Of a DNA stretch of 64,000 nt, positions 10,672 through 17,720 are shown piece by piece. Every line of letters starts with the position of its first letter. Within the stretch, counting starts at the first letter, position 1. Location of the stretch: NCBI RefSeq assembly GCF_007176755.1, contig NZ_BJTV01000005.1, forward strand, positions 372,001 through 436,000, given 5' to 3'. The stretch comes from Streptomyces sp. 1-11. Its GTDB lineage: Bacteria; Actinomycetota; Actinomycetes; Streptomycetales; Streptomycetaceae. Position numbers and translations under genes: made by a program. The notes below the pieces were generated by a model. It had not been told where the DNA came from. It did no database searches and saw only the letters and a program-made list of their open reading frames with translations.

Positions 10672-11652
10672 TCACTGCTCGTCGAAGAGGCTGGTCACCG
10701 ACCCGTCCTCGAACACCTCACGCACCGCACTCGCGATCGTCGGAGCGATCGACAGCACCTTGATCTTGTCCAGGTCGCCGGCCAGCTCACCCGGCGTCGG
10801 CAGCGTGTTCGTGAACACGAACTCGCTCACCCGCGAGTTCTTCAGCCGGTCCGCCGCCGGACCCGACAGCACACCGTGCGTCGCCGTCACGATGACGTCC
10901 TCCGCACCGTGCGCGAACAGCGCGTCCGCCGCCGCGCAGATCGTGCCACCGGTGTCGATCATGTCGTCCACCAGGACGCAGATACGGCCCTTCACATCAC
11001 CGACGACCTCGTGCACCGTGACCTGGTTCGCCACGTCCTTGTCCCGCCGCTTGTGCACGATCGCCAGCGGCGCGCCCAGCCGGTCGCACCACCGGTCCGC
11101 CACCCGCACCCGGCCCGCGTCCGGCGACACCACGGTCAGCTTGTCCCGGTCCACCTTGCCGCCCACGTAGTCCGCCAGCAGCGGCAGTGCGAACAGGTGG
11201 TCCACCGGACCGTCGAAGAAGCCCTGGATCTGGTCCGTGTGCAGATCCACGGTCAGGATCCGGTCCGCACCCGCGGTCTTCATCAGATCCGCGATCAGAC
11301 GCGCCGAGATCGGTTCACGGCCCCGGTGCTTCTTGTCCTGCCGCGCGTAACCGTAGAACGGCACGATCACCGTGATGGACCGGGCCGACGCGCGCTTCAG
11401 CGCGTCGATCATGATCAACTGCTCCATGATCCACTTGTTGATCGGCGCCGTGTGGCTCTGGATCAGGAAGCAGTCGGCACCACGCGCCGACTCCTGGTAA
11501 CGCACATAGATCTCGCCGTTGGCGAAGTCGAAGGCCTTCGTCGGGACAACCCCGACACCCAGCTGCTGGGCGACCTCCTCGGCAAGCTCGGGGTGGGCGC
11601 GGCCGGAGAAGAACATCATCTTCTTCTCGCCGGTCGTCTTGATCCCGGTCAC
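10672..11652 (-). CDS. prs: Ribose-phosphate pyrophosphokinase (PRPP synthetase)
   Basis: 326 residues, class I PRPP synthase size. It transfers pyrophosphate from ATP to ribose-5-phosphate to make PRPP for nucleotide, histidine and tryptophan synthesis. Seen motifs: flexible loop YGYARQDKKHRGREP, LTVDLHTDQIQGFF, and the PRPP-binding loop VLVDDMIDTGGTI. It lies 141 bp after glmU, both reading left, the same pairing as in many actinobacteria, joining precursor supply for cell wall and nucleotides. Confidence 0.97.
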   Translation of the reverse strand: MTGIKTTGEKKMMFFSGRAHPELAEEVAQQLGVGVVPTKAFDFANGEIYVRYQESARGADCFLIQSHTAPINKWIMEQLIMIDALKRASARSITVIVPFYGYARQDKKHRGREPISARLIADLMKTAGADRILTVDLHTDQIQGFFDGPVDHLFALPLLADYVGGKVDRDKLTVVSPDAGRVRVADRWCDRLGAPLAIVHKRRDKDVANQVTVHEVVGDVKGRICVLVDDMIDTGGTICAAADALFAHGAEDVIVTATHGVLSGPAADRLKNSRVSEFVFTNTLPTPGELAGDLDKIKVLSIAPTIASAVREVFEDGSVTSLFDEQ

Positions 11653-11793
11653 AGCACAGTCTCCTCAGAGGTCTCTAAAAGCCAGCCGGCTGCTCAAGCC
11701 GCCACTCGGCTGGGCGCGAGAGGCCGAATCAGCTGGTAGGGGTGCGGTTGTCCACTTATCACGGTACGCCGTGTTCGAGGCGCCCGTTTCCCG

Positions 11794-13242
11794 TCAGTCC
11801 TCGTCACGGCCCTGCCGGGACGCCGCCTCGGCCGCCTTCGCGGCCGCGCTCCCCGGACGCTTACGAGCCACCCAACCCTCGATATTCCGCTGCTGACCAC
11901 GGGCCACGGCCAGCGAACCGGGCGGCACATCCTTCGTGATCACGGACCCGGCGGCGGTGTAGGCACCGTCCCCGACCGTGACAGGAGCCACAAACATGTT
12001 GTCCGACCCCGTCTTGCAGTGCGACCCGACGGTCGTGTGGTGCTTGCTCTGACCGTCGTAGTTCACGAACACGCTCGCCGCACCGATGTTCGAGAAGTCA
12101 CCGATCGTCGCGTCACCCACGTACGACAGATGCGGAACCTTCGTCCCCTCACCGATCGACGCGTTCTTCGTCTCCACGTACGTGCCGATCTTGGCCTTCG
12201 CGCCCAGACGCGTACCGGGCCGCAGATACGCGTACGGACCCACCGACGCGCCCGCGCCGATCCGCGCACCGTCCGACACCGTGTTGTCCACCCGCGCCCC
12301 GGCACCCACCCGGGTGTCGTTCAGCCGGCTGTTCGGACCCACCTCGGCGCCCTCGCCGATCAGCGTCGTGCCCGACAGCAGCGTGTTCGGATGCACCACC
12401 GAGTCCCGCTCGAACGTCACCGTCACGTCCACCCACGTCGACGCCGGATCCACGACCGTCACACCGTCCAGCATCGCCCGCGTCAGCAGACGGTCGTTCA
12501 GGATGCGACGCGCCTCCGCGAGCTGCACCCGGTTGTTGATCCCCGCGATCTCCCGGTGGTCACCGGCGACCGACGCGCCGACCCGGTGCCCCGCCTCACG
12601 CAGGATCCCGAGCACGTCCGTCAGGTACTCCTCGCCCTGGCTGTTGTTCGTGCGCACCTTCTTCAGCGCGTCCGCCAGCAGCCGGCCGTCGAACGCGAAC
12701 ACCCCGCTGTTGATCTCACGGATCGACCGCTGGGCCGGCGACGCGTCCTTGTGCTCCACGATCGCCGTCACCGCGCCCGACGCCTCGTCGCGCACGATCC
12801 GGCCGTAACCGGTCGCGTCCGGGACCTCCGCGGTGAGGACCGTCACGGCGTTGCCGTCCGCGGCGTGCGTCTCCGCGAGCCGCCGCAGCGTGTCCGTGGT
12901 CAGCAGCGGAGTGTCCCCGCACACCACGACCACGGTCCCGTCGACCGGCCCGCCCAGCTCCTCCAGCCCCATCCGCACCGCGTGCCCGGTGCCGTTCTGC
13001 TGCTCCTGCACGGCCGTGCGGACGCCGGGGTCGACCTCGGCCAGGTGCGCGGTGACCTGCTCACGGGCGTGCCCCACGACGACGACCAGGTTCGCCGGGT
13101 CCAACTCACGGGCGGCGGCCAGCACATGGCCCACCAGGGAACGGCCGCAGATCTGATGCAGGACCTTCGGTGTGGCCGACTTCATACGGGTGCCCTCACC
13201 CGCTGCGAGAACTACGACGGCTGCCGGGCGAATGGCGCTCAC
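11794..13242 (-). CDS. glmU: Bifunctional UDP-N-acetylglucosamine pyrophosphorylase / GlcN-1-P acetyltransferase
   Basis: 482 residues. The N-terminal half is a nucleotidyltransferase ([24 protein letters not shown]), and the C-terminal half is a left-handed beta helix of hexapeptide repeats ([40 protein letters not shown]). GlmU acetylates glucosamine-1-phosphate and couples it to UTP, giving UDP-GlcNAc for peptidoglycan. The last 25 residues are an Ala/Arg/Lys-rich tail, normal for actinobacterial GlmU. The tRNA-Gln gene lies upstream and reads the same way. Confidence 0.98.
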   Translation of the reverse strand: MSAIRPAAVVVLAAGEGTRMKSATPKVLHQICGRSLVGHVLAAARELDPANLVVVVGHAREQVTAHLAEVDPGVRTAVQEQQNGTGHAVRMGLEELGGPVDGTVVVVCGDTPLLTTDTLRRLAETHAADGNAVTVLTAEVPDATGYGRIVRDEASGAVTAIVEHKDASPAQRSIREINSGVFAFDGRLLADALKKVRTNNSQGEEYLTDVLGILREAGHRVGASVAGDHREIAGINNRVQLAEARRILNDRLLTRAMLDGVTVVDPASTWVDVTVTFERDSVVHPNTLLSGTTLIGEGAEVGPNSRLNDTRVGAGARVDNTVSDGARIGAGASVGPYAYLRPGTRLGAKAKIGTYVETKNASIGEGTKVPHLSYVGDATIGDFSNIGAASVFVNYDGQSKHHTTVGSHCKTGSDNMFVAPVTVGDGAYTAAGSVITKDVPPGSLAVARGQQRNIEGWVARKRPGSAAAKAAEAASRQGRDED

Positions 13243-13366
13243 GGGGTTGCCCTTCGGCTCTGGATGGGTGGGGGTGACAGCCGCAGGATACCGGGGCGCG
13301 TTGTGGCGGATATGAGTGCGGGCCCTGACGGTACTGTCACCGGTCAGGACCCGAACTGTGCATCTG

Positions 13367-13437
13367 CTCCCGGGGGAGGACTCGAACCCCCATGATCAGA
13401 ACCAAAATCTGACGTCTTGCCCTTAGACGACCCGGGA
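13367..13437 (-). tRNA. tRNA-Gln(UUG)
   Basis: The cloverleaf is complete on the minus strand: acceptor TCCCGGG/CCCGGGA, discriminator G as expected for Gln, anticodon stem TCAGA/TCTGA enclosing the loop TTTTGGT (anticodon TTG), and a T arm with TTCGAGT. The 3' CCA is not encoded. It reads CAA and CAG. The stop codon of an upstream pseudogene lies only 6 bases before its 5' end. Confidence 0.95.
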
Positions 13438-13443
13438 TTACCG

Positions 13444-13792
13444 CTATGTCCGATTTTGGTGATCGGTAGCGGTGGCAGCCCCTACTATGCCGTACCACCA
13501 GCCGTCGATGCGACGGTACAGCTCCGCCCCCTGCAGAACATTGATCACAAGACAGCCCCTGCAGTCCTCGCCCACGTCCTTGCGGACGGTCTTCGGGTTG
13601 TGCTTCTTGATGGTCGTCTTGTCGAAGGAGGACCGGCCGGCGCCGACAAGGGCGGCCCAGTACTGTTCGGCGCCCGGCACATCGGCGTTTTCATGGGACG
13701 AAGGCGACGTCCTCCCGGCGCAGTGCGACCGCTCGCTTCCGCAATGTTTCGAAGTCGTCGTACCCGGTGCTCTTGCCCGGTGAATGTGTCAT
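13444..13792 (-). pseudogene. Internally deleted remnant of an actinobacterial HTH protein
   Basis: From the ATG at 13792 one reads MTHSPGKSTGYDDFETLRKR and AVALRRE before a stop. In another frame, ending at 13444, one reads NADVPGAEQYWAALVGAG, then TIKKHNPKTVRKDVGEDC, RGCLVINV and LYRRIDGWWYGIV. I recognise both as the first and last parts of one widespread actinobacterial family of roughly 200-250 residues (N-terminal helix-turn-helix, C-terminal KKHNPKTVRKN signature). About half the gene is missing and the ends are out of frame. The remaining 166 bp up to the kinase gene at 13959 shows no gene. The family match is from memory. Confidence 0.7.
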
Positions 13793-13958
13793 ACGCATAC
13801 CGTCCGGGCGGAATGATCGGCTCCGGAGTCGAACGGGCGGGGTTCAGCTGTTCGAGGGATTCCGGTGGGTTCCGGTGTCATTCGATTACGGAGTGTGGTG
13901 TGTGGAGGTAGGCGAAAGTCACCGGAAATGGCGCGGCCGCCGCCCGTAGGCTGGGGGC

Positions 13959-15260
13959 ATGACCACGACGGGGGAAGAGCACGCCAGGGCCCTGACCGGC
14001 CCATGGTGGTGGGCCAGGTGGCGCAGTGCGGTGCTCGACGGGAGTCTCGCGCTGGTGTCGGCCGTGGAGTGCGGCGCGGAGGGGATCCCCTTCGCCCGGG
14101 ACGCGGGTGTCCCGGTGTCGGTGGGCGTCGTGTTCGGGGTGCTCGCCGGCTCGGTGCTGCTGGTGCGCCGGAAGTGGCCGATCGCCGTCGTGCTGGTCGC
14201 GATCGCGATCACGCCGGCCCAGATGGGCTTCCTGATGGGCATCGTCGGGCTGTACACGCTGGCGGCGTGCGAGCTGCCGCGGCGGATCATCGTGGCGCTG
14301 GCGGGGATGTCGCTGGTGGGCACGATGATCGTGACGTTCGTGCGGGTGCGGCAGGACATGGCGCGGGGCGATCTGACCCTGGGCGACTGGTTCGTGCCGT
14401 TCGCCTCGATCACGACGTCGCTGGGTCTCACGGCTCCGCCGTTGCTGCTGGGTCTGTATGTAGGTGCGCGGCGCCGGTTGATGGAGAGCCTGCGGGAGCG
14501 GGCGGACTCGCTGGAGCGGGAGCTGCAGTTGCTCGCGGAGCGGGCGGAGGAGCGGGCCGAGTGGGCGCGCAACGAGGAGCGGACGCGGATCGCCCGGGAG
14601 ATGCACGACGTGGTCGCGCACCGGGTGAGTCTGATGGTGGTGCACGCGGCGGCGTTGCAGGCGGTGGCGCGCAAGGATCCGGAGAAGGCGGTGAAGAACG
14701 CGGCGCTGGTGGGGGACATGGGGCGGCAGGCGCTGACGGAGCTGCGGGAGATGCTCGGGGTGCTGCGGGCCGGGGAGAGCGCCGGGCGGCGGGCCGCGGC
14801 GGTGCCGTTGGCGGCGGTGGGGCTGGCCGCGGCGCGGGCGGCTTCGGGGGCGGCCGAGGAGGAGGGGCCGTGTCTTGAGGAGCTCGAGGAACTGGTGGGG
14901 CAGTCGGCGGCCGCGGGGATGGTGGTCGATCTGTCGGTGGAGGGGGAGGTGCGCTCGTATGCGGCGGAGGTGGAGCAGACGGCGTACCGGGTGGTGCAGG
15001 AGGCGCTGACGAACGTGCACAAGCACGCGGCGGGTGCGAAGACGTATGTGCGGCTCGCGCATCGGGGCGGGGAGATCGCGATGCAGGTGGAGAACGGGCC
15101 GCCGCCGGAGCCGGGTTCCGCGTCGGCGGCCGGGTTGCCGTCGGGGGGCAACGGTCTGGTGGGGATGCGGGAGCGGGTGCTGGCGCTGGGCGGTGTGTTC
15201 GTGTCGGGGCCGACGGACGTGGGGGGTTTCCGGGTGTCGGCGGTGATCCCGGCGGTCTGA
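13959..15260 (+). CDS. Orphan NarL-type sensor histidine kinase
   Basis: 433 residues. The N-terminal 170 residues hold about five hydrophobic helices and no sizeable extracellular domain, so the signal is probably sensed in or at the membrane. A coiled-coil linker leads to the HisKA_3 dimerisation domain with phospho-accepting H216 in REMHDVVAHRVSLM. The ATP-binding domain has ALTNVHKHA and a GGNGLVGMRER G-box. No response regulator gene adjoins it, so its partner is elsewhere; the orphan regulator at 643 is the only candidate in the window. It faces the SUKH/deaminase island. Confidence 0.92.
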   Translation: MTTTGEEHARALTGPWWWARWRSAVLDGSLALVSAVECGAEGIPFARDAGVPVSVGVVFGVLAGSVLLVRRKWPIAVVLVAIAITPAQMGFLMGIVGLYTLAACELPRRIIVALAGMSLVGTMIVTFVRVRQDMARGDLTLGDWFVPFASITTSLGLTAPPLLLGLYVGARRRLMESLRERADSLERELQLLAERAEERAEWARNEERTRIAREMHDVVAHRVSLMVVHAAALQAVARKDPEKAVKNAALVGDMGRQALTELREMLGVLRAGESAGRRAAAVPLAAVGLAAARAASGAAEEEGPCLEELEELVGQSAAAGMVVDLSVEGEVRSYAAEVEQTAYRVVQEALTNVHKHAAGAKTYVRLAHRGGEIAMQVENGPPPEPGSASAAGLPSGGNGLVGMRERVLALGGVFVSGPTDVGGFRVSAVIPAV

Positions 15261-15331
15261 GGCGTGCCCGCGGCGGGGCGGTGGCGGGTCCGTGGCGGGG
15301 GCGGGCGTACGGAGGCCGGGGTGTGTGCGGG

Positions 15332-15862
15332 TCAGGCCGTGGTGAGGCGGGCCGGTTCGGCGCCGGTGACGAGGGTCGACAGGGCGTGGTCGATGTCGGG
15401 TCCGAGGTACCAGTCGCCGGCGTGGTCGAGGGCGTAGACGCGGCCTTCGGTGTCGATGGCGAGGACGGCGGCGGTGCCGGTCTCCTCGCCGAGGGGGCTG
15501 ACCTCGGTGCCGAGGGCGCGGCCGAGGTCGCCGAGGGTACGGGCGAGGTGGAGGCCGTGCAGCGGGTCGAGGTGCACGGTGGCCGGGGCGACCTGGCGGC
15601 CGGGGCCGGTGGGGGCGATGCGCAGTCCGCCGAATTCGGCCCAGGCTTCCACGGCCGCGGGGAAGACGGTGTGCTGGTGTCCGGCGGGTGAGCTGTGCTC
15701 GCGCAGGGTGTCGGCCCAGTACTCCGCCTGCTTTATGTCCCAGCGTCCGGGCTGCCAGCCGGCGGCGCGCAGGGCGGCGTCGACGGGTACGGGGAAGCGG
15801 GACGGGGGTCCCCCCGGTCGAGCGGAGCCGAGACTGGGGGAGGAGGTGCGGTCGGGGTGCAT
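15332..15862 (-). CDS. SUKH-3 domain (immunity-like) protein
   Basis: 176 residues. The pattern VPVDAALRAAGWQPGRWD...YWADTL, then VFPAAVEAWAEFGGLRI and a C-terminal YALDHAGDWYLGPDIDHAL, is that of the SUKH-3 (SMI1/KNR4-related) family. Proteins of this superfamily bind and neutralise polymorphic toxins, often nucleases or deaminases. No signal peptide is present. It is the second gene of a minus-strand pair, 79 bp after a YwqJ-type deaminase gene, which is the order expected for toxin followed by its immunity factor. It converges with the histidine kinase. Confidence 0.82.
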   Translation of the reverse strand: MHPDRTSSPSLGSARPGGPPSRFPVPVDAALRAAGWQPGRWDIKQAEYWADTLREHSSPAGHQHTVFPAAVEAWAEFGGLRIAPTGPGRQVAPATVHLDPLHGLHLARTLGDLGRALGTEVSPLGEETGTAAVLAIDTEGRVYALDHAGDWYLGPDIDHALSTLVTGAEPARLTTA

Positions 15863-15941
15863 CTGCCCTTCGATCGTCGTGCGTGCTGTGCGGGTGGTGC
15901 GGGTTGTTCTCGGAGTTGTCGTCGTGCGGGGGTGCCAGGGC

Positions 15942-16454
15942 TCAGTCGTCGACGGTGGGGTCGACGACGCGGACGCCGAAGTGGGCGCTCAGGGCGGTGC
16001 AGGCGCGGCAGGGGGCGGCGAAGCTGCCGTGGAGGGGGTCGCCGTCCTCGCGTATACGGCGGGTGGTGAGCTTGGCCTGTTTGAGGGCCTTGCGGGCTTC
16101 GCCGTTGGTCATGGGCTTGCGGGCGGCGCGTTTGCTGCGGGCGGCGTCGGCGGCGGTGATGTGCCGTGAGATGAGGATGGTCTCGGCGCAGCGGCCGGTG
16201 AAGCGGTCGCGCTGGGCGCTGGTGAGGGTGTCGAGGAAGTCCTGCACGAGGGGGTGCAGGATGGGGGGCTGGTCGCCGCGGGCGGGGGTGCCGGTGAGGG
16301 TGGTGCCGCGGACGGAGAGGGCGGCGGCGATGGTGGGCAGGATGCCGTCGCGGCGGTGCCGCAGAGTGGGGACGGGGGCCTGGTGGGTGCCGCTCCAGCC
16401 GATGCGGGGGTCGCCGGCGCGCACGTCGGTACCTCCGGTCTGCATCGCGTTCAT
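15942..16454 (-). CDS. YwqJ-type deaminase-fold protein
   Basis: 170 residues from the ATG at 16454, chosen because GGGAGGGAAAA lies just upstream. The zinc/catalytic motifs of the nucleotide-deaminase fold are visible: C89-A-E91 in GRCAETILISRH and P148-C149-xx-C152 in APCRACTAL. This pairing is that of the YwqJ-related deaminases found as C-terminal toxin domains of secreted proteins. Here the domain stands alone, without signal peptide, WXG, RHS or PT-type delivery regions, so it acts inside the cell or is moved by unknown means. Its target base or nucleotide is not known. SUKH-3 follows downstream as probable antidote. Confidence 0.75.
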   Translation of the reverse strand: MNAMQTGGTDVRAGDPRIGWSGTHQAPVPTLRHRRDGILPTIAAALSVRGTTLTGTPARGDQPPILHPLVQDFLDTLTSAQRDRFTGRCAETILISRHITAADAARSKRAARKPMTNGEARKALKQAKLTTRRIREDGDPLHGSFAAPCRACTALSAHFGVRVVDPTVDD

Positions 16455-16717
16455 GTGCGTTTTCCCTCCCCGGGAGTGCCCCCGAAGGACACAGAGTGCC
16501 AAATGCCGTGGCTGCTGCGGAAGCTGGGGCGGCGCGACACGCCCTGGTCGAGTGGTGTCGTCACGATGGGGTGACGGCCGGTCACGCAAGCGGGGCCGGG
16601 ATGTGGCGGGGTGGGGCGGCGGGCCGGTGACCGGTGTGCGCGTACCGCTTAGGCTGTCGGCATCCGCGATCGACACCGCCGTTCAGGCCAGAGAGAACGC
16701 CGCAGGGGGCAACCGCC

Positions 16718-17710
16718 ATGACGACAGGTCGGCTCGGGCAGGCCGCGCCGCCGAACGCGGCTTATGCCGGGCAGGTCGTGCACTTCCCGGATCCGGTTCG
16801 GGCGGCGCGTCACCCGAGAGGGGTACGGGTCGATGAGCATGGTTACCCGGATTTCTCCGCGTACGCGCGCGCGGCGGCGGAGATCGCCGAGCCGCCGGAG
16901 GGTTTCGGGGTCGACGAGCTGCGGCTGACGGACTACGTGTCGGCGAACGCGGCGCTGGCGGCGACGGGGCACGAGTTGTGGGACACGGTGCCGGACGTGG
17001 CGACGCCGCACGGCTGGACGTGGCATCACGTGGTGGGTTCGCGGCGGCTTGAGCTGGTGCCGGTCGAGGTGAAGGCGCTGCTGCGGCATCACGGCGGGGT
17101 GGCGACCACCCGGGTGGACCACGGCAAGCGCGGTACGCGGCCGTTGCAGGAGACGCGTCCGGCGCACTTCGGGCTGCCGAAGTCGGGTGTGGCGGTGACG
17201 GAGTCGCAGGTGCAGGGCGTCGAGGAGGACCTGGGGTACCGCCTTCCGGGCGCGTACCGCTCGTTCCTGAAGGCCGCGGGCGGCTGTGCGCCGGTGGGCG
17301 CGGCGCTGGACGCGGAGTTGGGGCTGCTGCTGGACCAGCCGTTCTTCACGGTGCGGGACGAGGCCGCGGTCAACGACCTGGTGTACGTCAACAAGTGTCT
17401 GCGCGACCACCTGACGAAGGACTATCTGGGCGTCGGTTTCGTGCAGGGCGGTCTGCTCGCGGTGAAGGTGCGCGGGGAGCGAGCCGGTTCGGTGTGGTTC
17501 TGCGCGTACGACGACGCGCGGGACGTGGACCCGTCGTGGTCGCCCGCGGAGCGGGTGGAGCGGTTGCTGCTGCCGTGCGGGGACGACTTCGACGTGTTCC
17601 TGTCGCGGCTGGCGGGCGATCCGCCGGAGTTGGAGACGGTGGCGAGTCTGATGGTGGACGGCGGTTTCGCGCGTGCCGTTCCGGTGTCTTCCGTGCCGGT
17701 GGGGGAGTGA
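16718..17710 (+). CDS. WHH-type HNH nuclease domain fused to SMI1/KNR4 (SUKH-1) domain
   Basis: 330 residues. Residues 40-155 contain GWTWHHVVGSRR, LELVPVEV and LLRHHGGVAT (W-H-H at 102-104, HH at 124-125), the plan of the LHH/WHH HNH endonuclease toxins. Residues 158-310 form a SUKH domain (TESQVQGVEEDLGYRLP, YRSFLKAAGGC). Nuclease and immunity-type folds in one chain are unusual, because normally they are separate antagonists. There is no signal peptide. A divergent gap of 263 bp separates it from the deaminase, and the next gene starts 10 bases after its stop, so those two form an operon. Confidence 0.8.
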   Translation: MTTGRLGQAAPPNAAYAGQVVHFPDPVRAARHPRGVRVDEHGYPDFSAYARAAAEIAEPPEGFGVDELRLTDYVSANAALAATGHELWDTVPDVATPHGWTWHHVVGSRRLELVPVEVKALLRHHGGVATTRVDHGKRGTRPLQETRPAHFGLPKSGVAVTESQVQGVEEDLGYRLPGAYRSFLKAAGGCAPVGAALDAELGLLLDQPFFTVRDEAAVNDLVYVNKCLRDHLTKDYLGVGFVQGGLLAVKVRGERAGSVWFCAYDDARDVDPSWSPAERVERLLLPCGDDFDVFLSRLAGDPPELETVASLMVDGGFARAVPVSSVPVGE

Positions 17711-17720
17711 GCTGCGAGCG

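Noticed and set aside
13367..13792. Integrative element at tRNA-Gln
   Set aside because: The pseudogene lies on the 5' side of the tRNA; no repeated 3' tRNA end, integrase or excisionase was found.
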